NCBI GenBank assembly: GCA_037043015.1
Contig: CM073321.1
Coordinates: 19,093,001-19,157,000, forward strand
Direction: 5' to 3'
From: Bryum argenteum
Lineage: Eukaryota; Streptophyta; Bryopsida; Bryales; Bryaceae
Length of the DNA: 64,000 nt
Below, one piece after another: positions 35,237-48,005 of this stretch. A program made the translations under genes and the position numbers. Numbering within the stretch: the stretch's first letter is position 1; each line of letters starts with the position of its first letter. The notes below the pieces were generated by a model. The model was not told the DNA's origin, made no database searches, and worked only from the letters and a program-made list of their open reading frames with translations.

Positions 35237-36262
35237 AGTTTCGCGTGAGACAGAGGGGTGAAAGTTGACATCGCTATCGCCGCCAGAACTATCCGAAGAG
35301 GGCTGCGAGAAGATACCGTTGTCAAACGGCGTAGCATGAAGATCATTAGCAGATACATTTCCTTGAGAGGAGAGGACATCGACGCGGGTTGGCGGATTCG
35401 TCCCGGACCCACAGTCGTCGCTGCCCTCAAAATGAGAGAGACCGGTTGAATGATGCGGGTTACCTGAACTACCACAGCAGTCAGTAGAGGGTGAGTCTTT
35501 GCCACCATCATCGCTGGGGGGTTCAACCTTGACACTCCTCAGCGTGGGGTGTATCGGCTGCCGGCCGATAGAGTTGCCATTCAGCGGCGTAGCCTCGAGG
35601 GGACAAATTTTGTAACCGCTCCAAAGGATTTCGTATCCAAGGCACTCACCAAGCAGAGTGAGAGAAGGATTCTCACAGTACGCTACCAGACCAACAAAGT
35701 CCTTATACACCGTAGTGAGCTTGACAACTGCAAAGAAGCTATGCGGGACGCGAAAACCCTCCCAGGTGCCCTTAGGCGAGCACTCAACGATGACGCCCAC
35801 TCCGACACAGTGATGATCGGTCCCCTCAACATGCAATAGAGCAAGCTCCATGTTAACAGAGAGAGTGAGGAACTGATTTATGGGCTTCTCATCTAATGGC
35901 CCCGGTGTCGGCTGGCAGCCGATAGGCTTGGATGATTCATCGAGGTTATCAACGAAGGGTCTCACGTCATTCACGTCCCATGTAATGTTGTTACCAGGAC
36001 ACTGACTAAGAAACTTAATGCTAAGAGTGGGAAACGGAATGATCATCTCAATATTTGGAGCGACGTCAATAACGTGGACGTCTAAAAGAAATGGCTTTCG
36101 CGAGATAATTCGGTTGATAGAAGCAGTACCAGCATAATAAAATTTTGCGAATGACAGAGCGACAATTGCGCCCATTTCTATACGCCATCTCCCGGAACCG
36201 CCGTTCTTGAGAAAGCTGTCAATCGGTTCGGTTTCCAGCATGATGGAGCATGATCTCTTCAT
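35237..36262 (-). pseudogene. D1 minus-strand ORF1, 3' end truncated
   Basis: The most likely start is the ATG at 36262 (MKRSCSIMLETEPIDSF). The protein continues with MGAIVALSFAKFYYAGTAS, FLLDVHVIDVAPNIEMII and a serine/aspartate-rich C-terminal part. An upstream extension to 36502 is open but is built from palindrome sequence. Two 19-bp palindromes lie inside the frame and encode IGCQPT and IGRQPI. D2 shows that the original 3' end lies beyond the junction at 35237. No family is recognised. Confidence 0.5.
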
Positions 36263-39200
36263 TGATCTATCGGCTGTCGGCCGACACAATTGCGAATCTA
36301 AAAGGTTGAGGGGACGTAGGAAATAATGAGACAGGTGCAATAGACACAACCACCTGGCGTATCGGCTGCCGGCCGATACCTTGTTCTGCAAAACCCGGGA
36401 GACAGGACAATGAGGGACACGTGATAGTTCTATATTGGCTGGCAGCCGATATAAGGAGATCCGACTGATTCCTAAGGAATCGTATCGACTGGTGTCATTC
36501 ACTATGTCGGCTGGCGTCTAATACCAGGGTATTGAGCCTCTAGCTATTAAATCATGCTAATTGAAGTAATAAAAGGCTGCCATCTACCGCTCTCTATATA
36601 GAAAGAAGCGCACTAACACGGGGAACACAATGACGCAATTCTTGACTATTTCTGGCCAGGGAAAACTACAAAAACAGCAAAGCAAATCGCTCAGAGCGTC
36701 AGGAAACACGCGAGAAATGAAATGAAATGTCAGAAACAGTTGGGAATGGATAGCCATCTGAAACGACAGAGCGTGGATGGCGCTCAAATCAAGAAGATTT
36801 CAAACTCAAATTTCAATGATTTTGAATTTTTGGAGGGCTAATTGCTAGGCATGATGAAATAGATGAAAAGATTTGAAATGACGTTTTGGCGGCGCGAGCT
36901 TCAGAAAATTTTGGCGGGCGGGCAAGCGGATGCGAGAGCGGGCAAGCCGATTGAAAAGCGGGCAAGGCGCAAATCGGCGGGCAGCCGATAGCCATCATTA
37001 CGAAAATTGCGGACGGGGTAAACCGTTCACCCTCCCTCTTTTGCTCTCATTTGTAATTTGCTCTCCTCTCTCACTTTTGCGCTCTCCTCTCACTTTTGCT
37101 CTCTCCACACTTTCGCTCTCTCCTCTCTTCTATTTCTCTCCTCTCATTTGCTACTTGCTCTCTCCTCTCCGTCGCTACTTGCTCTCTCATCTCTCCTTTC
37201 TTGCTGTCTTCTCTCCTCTCTGCTTTCATGCTTTCATCTTTCCTCTCTGCTTTCTTGCCTTAGCCGTTTCTCTGCTGGCAGCCGATAGTTTTCAATTTTA
37301 GGGTTTAGGGTTTTTAGCAGCGGCCTATATTTCTTACAGTCCAGCCGACAGCTTTGCGCGGGAGCGGAGGCAGCAGCCGACACTCCTTACGCACCAGCCA
37401 ACAGCTTTGCGAGAGAGCGGAGGCGATTTACGCACCAGCCGACATCGAGCACTCGCCAGCCGATACAGCTCCGATGGCGTCATCGATGAGGTAAGCCGAT
37501 TTAGCTCTTTTGTGACGTTTCAGTATGGGCCGTTTCGATTGGCGTCGTTTCATTTGCATCATTTCGTCATCTTCTTGTGCCTTGTGTGTGTCGGCCGCCG
37601 GTAATAGCTTGTGAAATATCCGGTCGCCGGTCGATATCTTAAAGTAAATCGGTTTTACCCGATAACTATAGCTTGTGTCGTCGTCGCGCCATCGATAGCT
37701 TGAGAGCTATCGGCTGCCAGCCGACAGCTCGAGTGATGTATTCACTTACATTACAGTGCTTAGTGTGTCGGCTGGCAACCGATAGCCCTTATGCTCAAGC
37801 CTGTTCTCTTGTAATGCTTAGTGTACTCGCCGGCCTTTAATAGCTCCTATGCTTTAGCGCGTTACACTGCCTTGTGCATCGGCTGGCAGCCGATAGCTTC
37901 TATTTTGTCGGCAGGCAGCTGATAGCATGCTATATGCTATAGGTCATTAGTCTATCATCGTAACTAATGCATGTCAGCGCTCGAATATTTGTGCATTGTC
38001 GCTATCGGCTGGCAGCCGATACCATGGTTGTTATTGGATGGCAGCCGATAAGATATGCGTTTACTGATATACAGACATACAGTAATGTACGTTTACTGGC
38101 GTTCACTAATATACTCTCACATGTCTTTATTCTGCAGAAAACCACCAGTCTTAGCTAGACTGTTTGGTGTTGAGCTTGCACACACGGATGTCAAGCATGG
38201 AGACATCGTCCCGCGTGCAGTATGGGCGGCTAATCCAACCATCCAGCAGTGGGGACTATGCTGGAGAGTCCTCCCCAGCCAGCGAATCGAGATTGCTTGT
38301 TCATACCTCTACAAGGGTAATATGATCCCTGGGTTTGGTGATGTGCTCGAAATTTTGGAGAATGTGGAGCACGTCGACATTCTCATAAGCCTACCGGCCC
38401 TGAGGAATCCCTCTGCCCCGACCGACTACATCGCCGTATCAATGCCGTGGGCAACATGCACTGAGGCGGTTTGCGGAGAGCCGGCGGTTAAGCAGGGCAT
38501 GACCTTCAACGGAGCTGCGCCTGCAACCATCGAGGAGTTCATGGACGCGTGGTCCGCTATCTATTACGCTAGGTTGGCAATCAACAACGCCATCGATGCA
38601 GCAACGGCTGTGGCTCCATCGTCGTCGAAGAGGAAGCCAACTCCTTCGAAGAAGAAGCGACCTGCAGCAGAGATGGTTGATCTTGGCGATGACGACGATG
38701 AAATTGTCCAGGGGTCACAAGATCCCAGCAAGCCCAAGAGACGGGCGAAATCGTCTAAGGATGCCATCGAGTATTCCCTAGACGAGGCCTTGACTAAGGG
38801 CAACCAAATGACCTCAAAGATGAAGGACGTCGAGATCGACGCAATCTACAAGGCATTGGAGACTGGTCTTGGTCACCTGTTCCCCTACAAGAAGCGGAGG
38901 CTGCCGGGGGTTATTCCTAGCGAGAAGCTACACATCGCTCCGGACGAGCTCAAGTACAGACGCATCGCGAAAGATCGTCTGGGCCAGGTATTTTGATTTT
39001 CTCACCTGCTCTTATGAGGTACTGCTCTATGTATCGGCTGGCAGCCGATACATCCTCTGATCATCTCTGATCATGATTGTTCATTTGTTATGTTCTTCGT
39101 AGGTGAAGGCCATCTACAAGGGCTACGGGGCGATCCGGAAGAAGCCTGAGATCCATGGTATTCCGCTAAAACGGAAACCACTTGAAACCGATACCGGGAT

Positions 39201-41309
39201 GATGGCAGTGATGGATTCCATGCCAGGGGAGTTGGATATGTGGAAGCTAAACGACACAGACCCCGACACCGCCCCGAAAATCCCCTGGTGGCAACACCCT
39301 ACTGTCCACTGGTATATCATCAGAGGTCAGCATACAGTGACAGCCTGCCGCGAGCTGGCGGACGAGTTCCCAAACGGATCGGAAGCCAAGAAGGAGCTTC
39401 TTGAATTCGAGATTATCCCAGTGTTCTTGAGGGACCCCATCGATCTTGTGAGGGTGTCGAACGCCCTCAATCTCAATATCGCAGAGAAGGTCGCGAAAGA
39501 AAACTTTCGATCATGCGCGGACACCTATCTCGAACATCACAAAGACTGACCTTGTCCCCACACTCGGTCTCCGTGACTGCGACCTTGAAGAGCTTGCGGC
39601 GGAGGTCATCGCGAATCCCGTCTGCATCAAGACCAACAGCAGGACGAAAGACAGACTCACATTGCCAGATTGGTGCCGCGACAAGAAGCTCGACCGGGTG
39701 ATTATGAACGAGCTTATGTATCAGCTGAATAAGTATCCGCTTCCCTGCAAGGATGCGAACTGGTCGCCATACCCAGATTCAGACTGGGACAAGTTGGCGA
39801 AGGAGCACCATTTCACCCCAAGTGTCGTTCGCAACATCTGGACAGACTTGAAGAAATATACGGATGGGAATGAATGGCTCAATGGTCGCGCGAGCGCAAT
39901 GAATGCGACGACTGACAAGTCGAAGAACGGTGTTGCGCCGCCCATATTCAGCACCATCCTTCAGACGTATTCTCAGGTCGAGTTTACGACGGAGGAGGTC
40001 GATGCCGAGAAGGCGCATTTCAAGTGCAAATTCGCGGACACAGTTGCAGATGTCTTGCACGAGATCGACGCAGCTGTTGGCCATACCGGCATTGCTAAGG
40101 ACCCACTTCTTATCGTCTACTTTGGGTACAGTTTTGGCGGAGTCTCGGTTCCAACAAGTAGAGCGGATCTTCGTGCGCTCGCGGAACGGTCGAAGGTCCC
40201 ACTCACGGATGAGGACCTCACGATGGACGGTGACGACGTCACTCCGACTTGGCCTCTGTACCCAATCCCGATGTTGTTCATAACGAGCGCGAAGCAACGG
40301 GATCTTCTTTCTGCTGTCTGGACAACCGAAGATATGGAATGGTATGTTCAGACGGTCTATTACAAGCCGTGTCTTCGGGGGTTCAAGAAGACGGTGACGG
40401 AATCTTTCCCGCTTGTTACACTCAACATGACGTACCCAAAGGTACGCGGGGATGATGATCGTTGGACTACTTTCAGAAGTATACTGGAATCGTAAAGCCA
40501 GTCGATTGGTTCCAGGCATCTCCTGAAGGTGCTGTCGATTGGAATGGGGGATTCTGCGGTGTCGACCATGACACGCTCGAGAAGTTGCTGAAGCCAACTC
40601 TCACCGCGAAGAAGGTCATTGTCATCAACGTCTGGGTGGCGGAAACGTCACCGAGCTTGGATTGGTAAGGCATCCTCTCCTTTGCTTTGTATCGGCTGCC
40701 GGCCGACACCTTCTAATATTGGTCTATTTTACCTTATTTGTTTTCCAGTACTTGTTTGGTTCCCTTGGGTCCCTTACTCTTGTTCATGGTCTTGCAGAGA
40801 AATGGGAGGTCGGTGATCGAGTTCGTCAGAAGTCACGACCATGTCAAGTTGGCAGTCCAACGTGCGAAGGGACTCAACCTGGATAGGGTCAAGCTTCCAC
40901 CGTCGTCTTCCGAGGATATGGAGACCGACGCTGGTCCCTCAGTCTCGTCCCGCGAGCCTGCCAACCCTGGACGATGTCCCACCTCTGGTGTTAGGTTCAG
41001 GAAGTACTGGAGGAGATAGATCTTACTCCTATGTCACTCACACCTGCAACCACGCCGACGGCTCTCCCTGAATCGACTGCCACACTCATCCCTCCGCCTG
41101 TATCGACTGCCGGCCGACACATTGTCACCGTGTCAGCACCGCCTCCTGATACTACAGCAGATCTGCGTTCTTGTGCTGCGACCACGATGCAGCTTGATTT
41201 GCAAAACGCCCCGGAGGAAGAGGTGATCGTTATGGAGCAGGTTCCTCCGTCTCGTGCCCCTCAGAGTCCTTCGCCATCCGTTCCTGCCCTTATCGGCCGG
41301 CAGCCGACA
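35552..41309. repeat. Dispersed 19-bp D palindromes in D1
   Basis: Odd-centred palindromes with 9-base arms, best form TATCGGCTGSCAGCCGATA. Good copies: 35552-35570, 35906-35924, 36268-36286, 36360-36378, 36433-36451, 36972-36990, 37708-37726, 37766-37784, 37877-37895, 37906-37924, 38003-38021, 38032-38050, 39032-39050, 40690-40708, 41101-41119 and 41291-41309, plus one partial near 37272. They occur in exons, introns and the promoter region alike. Confidence 0.9.
36263..37473. promoter_or_regulatory. Divergent promoter region of D1
   Basis: This separates the minus-strand ORF1 start (36262) from the plus-strand ParB-like gene start (37474). It holds a pyrimidine tract (about 37030-37265) made of CTCTCCTCTCACTTTTG-like repeats, then a telo-box-like TTTAGGGTTTAGGG (37297-37312), then several half-palindromes CAGCCGACA. 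In plants, CT-rich stretches and telo-boxes are known promoter elements. The identical region in D2 is 61342-62556. Confidence 0.5.
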
Positions 41310-41362
41310 TCTCCCGCTCCTTCATATAGGGAAGTTCAGAGGGCTCAATTGGCATTGCAAGC
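37474..41362 (+). pseudogene. D1 ParB/Srx-like gene, interrupted by element B
   Basis: Exon 1 is 37474-37490 (MASSM plus a split codon), exon 2 38138-38987, and exon 3 starts at 39103. Introns 37491-38137 and 38988-39102 have clear GT-AG ends, and the second contains a D palindrome. Exon 2 encodes a conserved N-terminal region and a lysine-rich segment resembling a nuclear localisation signal (SSKRKPTPSKKKRP). Exon 3 encodes WYIIRGQHTVTACRELA, which resembles the ParB/sulfiredoxin-like GQH box, followed by a conserved helical region. Further on the frame changes several times (near 39540 and after 40440), and a third intron near 40665-40796 holds another palindrome. The C-terminal low-complexity part runs into element B. 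Members of this fold bind nucleotides or DNA; the role here is unknown. This copy is probably inactive. Confidence 0.6.
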
Positions 41363-42128
41363 TGTTACCCGCCGAACCACGGGTATCATCATCGAAGACC
41401 ACAGCCACGGGGAGACCAGGAATTAACGACGACCCCGGGGCTCGAGGCCAAGGACACAGTGATCAGAGGACCACGAGGATCGAGACCGTGGACACAGGCA
41501 GTAAAGTCGAAGGGCAGCGCAAGGGATTAGGTTTTATTATAAATAAGGGTAGAATGATACAATAGCAGCTCCTTGTATTGCTAGAACAGGATGTTAGCCA
41601 CGAGTGCGTACTCATGAAATTTGTAGCCTTACGGCATTCTCCAATTCAATGCAAACACAGGACTCAGTCCAATTCTATCTTACCCCGCCTCTATCTATTT
41701 TCTACTACCCTCCTCTAATCGCGCTTCTGTCTGCGGAGGCCTTAGCACCGTGGTAGTCACTGAGTCGGAGCCGTGGTGTCTCAATCCCTCACGTGGTTGT
41801 GCAGCTGCCGTCGCAAACGCCCCGCCCAAGGATCTGTCTCGCCGAACCAGCACCGTGGCCGTGGAAGTGAGCCAAGGATGAGTCACCCCGGGAGACTGTA
41901 ACCCTGGGTCTTGACCCCCCTCGATCATACCTCGGCCGCTCAGGACTGGCTCGCCCGACCGAATTAATCACTAGGTGATTGCGGCCCGGTCAACGACCGC
42001 CATACCCTACCCGGACCACAGGAGTAATTGTGAGCGTCGTCTCAAGCCCTGGTCTTCTCCTTGTTTCCTACCTTTACCTTCCCCGTTCTCATACCTCGGG
42101 CATCTCCATACCCGTACCCCGGCTAACA
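41363..42128 (+). repeat. 5' LTR of element B
   Basis: 766 bp, starts TGTTACCCGCC and ends CCCCGGCTAACA, matching 51744-52512. Confidence 0.92.
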
Positions 42129-42131
42129 TTT

Positions 42132-42149
42132 TGGCGACCATGCTGGGGA
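42132..42149 (+). promoter_or_regulatory. Primer-binding site of element B
   Basis: TGGCGACCATGCTGGGGA, three bases after the LTR, as in element A. Confidence 0.6.
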
Positions 42150-42209
42150 TGGAATGCTGAGGTAGAAAAAGAAAAAGAGAAATCTGGCTACGAGCCACTA
42201 GGAAAGGAA

Positions 42210-43430
42210 ATGCCCCCGAAAAGGCACGCCGCGAAAAAGCCGTGGAAAATATTGTTGCAGATATGGAAGAAATAGTGCAACATGAGGATGAAACCAGGGA
42301 GATACTACAGTGGATGAAGCAGCAGATGACAGATCTGGCTGCTAAGAACGATGCCACGAACGCTAAGCTAGAACTGCTTAGCCTGAAATACCAAGATATC
42401 CAAGGTAATGGTAACCCCGAGGCTATCGCTTCCACACCAAGGAGTGAGGGGGAACCCGCAGAGGCAGCCAGATCGGCAACCATCCCTCGGGGAAACAACG
42501 CCGCGGCCAGCTCAAGCACTTCGGGAATGCCATCCCCGCCACCCGTAGTGGTACCCACGGGGATCCCAAGTGTATCACATAACCCCGGGAGCCTTGACGC
42601 CCAAGCTAAGTTACCCAAAATACCTTACCCCGTGTTCGACGAATCGGGGGACCCAGACTGGCACATCAGGAGATTTAAGATAATCGCGCGCACGAACGGC
42701 ATTTTCCATGCCACGGATTTGTAGAACATTTTTGGTACCACGCTCCAAGGAAACCATATCAACTGGTACATCGACTTCGAATCAGAACACAACAATGCCA
42801 GTTGGGAAGATATGGAGCGTAGTTTTTTACACAAGTTTCGAAAACTTAAAACAAGTTCGGAAGTCCTCCGAGCATTGGGATCAATTACTCAATCCACGAA
42901 CGAGCCTGTGGATAAGTTTTATGATAGATTCAAGCAGTTGGCGGATAAACTTAGCCAACGGCCCGAAGAGGAGTATATGTGTGAATGGTTTAAAAAGGGG
43001 CTACTTCCATGGATACAACAGGGCATTGTCATCCGTGGCGTAAAAACGTTGCCAGACATTCTCTCTGCTGCAAACGACATCAGCAGAGAGCTCACGGCCC
43101 TGGCGTATTAAAGCCCCATTTTACCATCTGCTCGACACGGCAGATGCCGGTGACAACCCCCCATGCGAGACACTGTGGAAAAACACACCTTGGACGATCT
43201 TTGGTATTCCACCAATACAACGCCGCCCCAGGACCCCGGCGCCCCAGGAACACCATGGCCGCGGTATACCCCGACGAGGTTAACGTGGATGCCTTTCACC
43301 CCGCCGCTGACGATGCATGCTGGGAATGCGGAGGATCGACCACCGACGGAGCCGCTTGCCCAATATTCAAACAGAAATGGGCTCAAAATCGAAACAATAA
43401 TACCCCGGGGCCCCGAACACAAACACCGCG
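42210..43430 (+). mobile_element. gag: Element B gag region
   Basis: A homologue of the element A Gag, with RSFLHKFRKLKTSSEVLRAL and CEWFKKGLLPWIQQGIVIRG. A CWECGG knuckle-like motif occurs near 43318. Fossil. Confidence 0.8.
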
Positions 43431-43869
43431 GCTCACGGGAGGGGAGGGGTAACGCCGATCGAGGTGCACGGACCGAGAGACTAATGTGTCCACGATATCG
43501 GCCTCCGCAGTGACGACAAGATCAAAAGCCGATTCCCGAACCACGTGGTGGAATACAAAAAAAGCCATTTCGAAAAACACCGGGAGCGGCTACACAACCT
43601 CGAGAACAGATATACAAAAAGACCTCGAAGCCTCACTCCCGGACCAAGGACGTGCCACGGATCACACCGCAAAGAATCATCGACACTACTAACGTGACCA
43701 TCACCCTGGCAAAGTTAGTACAAATCAGCCCCGAACTGCAGCAATATTTACAACGGGCTGCGTTAACCGAGGCAAAATCAGATCCCGCGTTCGTGGAAGT
43801 TAATGCCACCACTTTGGACCCCGACGCTGCAGTGATACGAGTGCAACTCGGGGACGCTAACTAACCAAC

Positions 43870-46800
43870 GTCCTCGTAGATGGAGGGTCAGGCGTGAACG
43901 TAATGAGCAACCATGTTCGACAAGCACTAGGATTGCCGCAGCCCCGAGGCGCTCGTTTCATTTTACGTATGGCTAATGACGCTCCAGTCACACCCCTGGG
44001 AATTCTCACCATGGTCGGGATTGCAATACACGGGGTATCAACACCAGCAACATTCGTAATCATCGATATGCCACATGACAGCAATTTTCCGGTAATTTTA
44101 GGGAGGCCGTGGTTGCGAGACATGCAAGCAATTCACGACTGGACAAAAAATCAGATCCACCTGCAACGCCACGGAAGAACCGTGGTCATCCCCGTGGATA
44201 GCTGTCTGACCCGTGCCAAGATGAACCAGATCCGAACTTCGGCCGGAACGGATTGGCCAGAAGAATTCACAACAGAGCAAGAGGCTCTCGTACTCCACGT
44301 GCACCCCAGCCTGATACCCGTGGCAGACATACATTTGGCTAGTCTGATGCAAGAAGAAAAACTGGATATCCCCGAGCACTTCACCCGGGAGATAGCTGGA
44401 GAGGTTGTGGTGAACGCCGTCCCGGCCAAAACGGCATTACATCACGAAACCATCACGGGATGGACACACGGGGCCAAGGAGAGAGTACAGCTGGTCAACC
44501 TCGGAACAACAGACGAGCCCAAGTACATTAAAATCAACACAGACGCACCACCGGGCATTAAGCAAGCCGCCATCGCCCTGTTCCACGAGTACAGGGGACA
44601 TATTCGCCGGAACCACGAGGACCGAAAGGCATCCCCAATTCCTTGGCCAAACATACCATCGATCTCATCCCGGTGCAACCCCCGTGACAAAGAACGGAGG
44701 TGCAGGATGAATCCGAACTACGCCGCCCAAGTCAAAGCTGAACTAGACAAACTACTCCACGCCAAGTTCATTTCGCCCGGATGCATGCGGCACGTGGCTC
44801 TCTCCCATGGTCATTATTCCAAAAAAAACGGCACGCTGCGCATCCGTGTGGATTTCAAAAAACTCAACGCCGCGACAAAAAGGACCATTATCCATTACCA
44901 TACATGGAAGAGATCATCGACGAGGTTGCTTGGACATGAAATGTACTCGTTCATTGATTGCTTTTCGGGTACTACCAAGTAGCCATGGCGAGCAAGACAA
45001 AGGTAAAACGGCTTTTTCCACGGAATGGGGACCGTACCAATTGAGCGCATGCCCTTCGGGGCCAAAGACGCACCCATGACATTTCAACGGGTCATGGAAT
45101 TAATCTTCGAGACCATACCTCAAACAGTTCTTCCGCATCTACCGGACGATGGCACCGTCTACGGCAAGATGAAAAAGACCATGTTTCGCATCTCGGGCAA
45201 ATTTTCCACGCCTGTAGAGCCAACGGGGTAAGCCTTAACGCGGACAAGTGCATGTTTCGTATTTCGCGGGGTTATCTTGGGTTACATCGTGTATAAATAT
45301 GGCAAGCTTCCCGATCCCGAGAAGATCAAAGACATCCTGGACATGACACCACCAACAAATCAAAAAGGCGTACAACGGCTCCCCGGGTCTAGCACAGTTC
45401 AACCGAATTTATATAGAAAAACTAGCCCACATCACCGCCCGATCACGGCTTTGAACCATGCCAAGTACACATACCCACGGATCGACACCCGAGGCACAAG
45501 CGGCGTTGGATAAGATAAAAACGCATACTCCAACGCACCGATACTCATAGCCCCGGACTGGTCTAAACCATTCCACGTCCACACGGACGCGTCTAATCTT
45601 GCCGTGGGAGTAATGCTAGCACAAAATGTAAATGGCAAGTACGATCAACCCGTGGCATACGCTAGTAGACTACTCAACCAGGCCGAACGAAACTACTCCA
45701 CCACGGAGCGGGAAGCCTTGGCAATGATATACGCCGTCAAAAAGTTTAGACATTACCTCCTCGGGAAGAAATTCCGGTTCATGGTCGACCACCACAGCTT
45801 GTCATACCTCGTAAACCAGACATTGGTCACGGGGCGAGTGGCTCGGTGGATCATGATACTCCTTGAATACGACTTCGAAGTGGTATACGTCCCCGGGAAG
45901 CGACACATCGTGGCAGACTACTTGTCCAGGGACACCAACGCCACGGCAGAAGGAATAGATGACTCCTTCAACGAGGCTTATGTACAAGCCACGCAAATCG
46001 CCACGGACACCAAGGAGCACGGGGACGACTGGAGGGCCGATATCATTAGATATCTCACCACGGACAACACTCCCGTGGACATAACGGGGACACGCAGGGT
46101 CAGCTTCGTGCAAACAACACTCCCTTACACCGTGGTCCATGGGAAATTATACAAACGGGGGCCGGATCAAGAGATCCGGCTATGCGTACCACCGAACAAT
46201 GCAGAGAGATCATCGACATCTCCACGATGGACCCGCGAGGAGGCCACCAGGGCCCTGACACCACGGTAAAAAAGATTCTCTCCGCCAAGTACTGGTGGCC
46301 AACGCTCCACAAAGACGTGATTGCCCATGTCAAAAATTGCCACGCCTGTCAAATTTTCAGCACCAAGGCAAAGTACCAATGAAGGCCATACCTCCCCTGG
46401 GACCATTTCAACGGTGGGGGTTGGATTTCGTGGGACCAATCAAACCAGTTACACGCCAGGGGTACAAGTACATCCTCGTGGCCACGGACTACACTACGAA
46501 GTGGGTAGAGGCCAAGCCTCTGCGGGACCAACACCGTCGTCACACCCTCGTTCATTTACGAAAACATAATTACAAGGTTTGGATGCCCCCTGGAGATAGT
46601 ATCAGACCAAGGCACGCATTTCGTGAATACCGTCATACAGGACCTCTTCGATAACCACGTTATCAAACATCGCACCAGCACAGTGTATTACCCTCAGGGA
46701 AATGGGCAGGCAGAGTCGACAAACAAGACACTAATTAATATGCTGAAAAGATTTGTGCACGCAAATCAGGCGGACTGGGATGATTGTCTACCAACCGCAC

Positions 46801-47260
46801 TCTGGGCTTACCATGTCGCCGTCAAAACCGCCACAAATGCCAGCCCGTTCGAAATGGTTTACGGTACTCAACCCCTGCTTCCCACGGAGTACATCGTACC
46901 AACGTTCCAAACACTACAGCCGAGGGATTACACCCCCCACAGGGTGCTGGCAGCCCGCATCAACGACCTACACCACCTCGAAGAAATTAGAACCCTGGCT
47001 ACATCGCACATACATCACAAACAGACCCTGACGGCCCGCCATTTCTAGGGAACGCAGCCTCCACGGGTGTTTCAAAAGGGTGACCAAGTACTTTGGTGCC
47101 CCCGAGACCCCAAACTCAAACGGTCTAAATTTGAGTCGATATGGCATGGCCCATATACGGGACAGTTGGTTCTACCTAACAATACCGTACTTCTCGTCAA
47201 CAGCACGAACTACGACCTCCACGCCACGATAGTCAACGCCACAAAACTGAAACAATACTA
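43870..47260 (+). mobile_element. pol: Element B pol region (PR-RT-RH-IN)
   Basis: The order matches A: protease-like ILGRPWLRDM (about 44095), a reverse-transcriptase region (about 44700-45310), RNase H (HTDASNLAVGVML, about 45580), and integrase with the WGLDFVGPI core start (46415) and a C-terminal WHGPY block (47140). The region is dense in CCACGG/CCGTGG hexamers compared with A. Fossil. Confidence 0.85.
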
Positions 47261-47791
47261 CACTACAGCACCACAACCCAGGACAGCCCTAAGCCTACAG
47301 GATATTCACACCACGTTGGCATCCGAGGCACGGGACATGGAAGAAAACCACATGGATCTAGCTAACAAACGGACACAGGCCACGCCAGCCGAGGACACAC
47401 AACTCGGGTCACCAAACACCCAAGGCATCAGGCCAAGCCAGGCAAAAACCCCGGGGAATGAACACAAGCGGACACATACAGGACCCGCGGAAGACACACA
47501 CACCCACAACACCGAGGAACAGATCCAGGGGCACGGAGGAATCACAATCCAAAAGCACAAAACCAGTCCATGGGACTTAGCTGCAAAAGCGACCTCCCCT
47601 ACCGAGGCCATACCCATGCACATCCCATGTGCATACATAAGCCACATCCATGTCATCAAGGGCCCAAACACAAGACGTCCCAATCATGAATCTACTCCCG
47701 AGGAATGCCACATCAACACCATAATTACCCCCCAAGTTCCGCCCGAGGCATCATCACCAGATTCTACCCCCGAGACACCATCACTCTATTC

Positions 47792-47799
47792 TATAAAGG
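47792..47799 (+). promoter_or_regulatory. Internal TATA-like box before ORF3 of element B
   Basis: TATAAAGG lies 214 bases upstream of the ORF3 ATG at 48006, matching the arrangement in element A. Confidence 0.4.
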
Positions 47800-48005
47800 C
47801 AGACACCGCCGCCACGGACAGAGCCATCATTACCACTACTCTCCCACCACCGCAGTCAGTGCAAACTCAAATAGTGCGGACTTCCCCGGGGAGAACTCTC
47901 TTTTTTGCAACATCAGCTCACTTTCGTGCGCATTGCTTTTCGCGTCTTTTGCTCTCTCTACCCATCCTTGCTCCCAGTTCGGACCCCTTGCAGGTGTTAG
48001 CAGCC

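Larger units (their letters stand above)
35237..41362. mobile_element. Unit D, copy 1 (D1), truncated
   Basis: A 6.1-kb unit matching D2 from 60318 to the window edge, offset about 25.08 kb in direct orientation. It holds the 5' part of a minus-strand gene, a divergent promoter region and a plus-strand ParB-like gene. At the left it joins unrelated sequence after the shared bases AG. At the right it is cut by the LTR of element B. About seventeen 19-bp palindromes lie in it. The evidence for mobility comes from D2 and the related MITE. Confidence 0.7.

Noticed and set aside
37058-37288. Serine/leucine-rich frames in the D promoter
   Set aside because: They are translations of the CT-rich repeat tract and appear identically in D2 for that reason.
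37474-41362. Bacterial plasmid or chromosome partition locus (parAB-parS)
   Set aside because: The ParB-like gene has GT-AG introns and a nuclear-type basic segment, no ParA-like ATPase is present, and the palindromes are 19 bp with a different sequence from parS.
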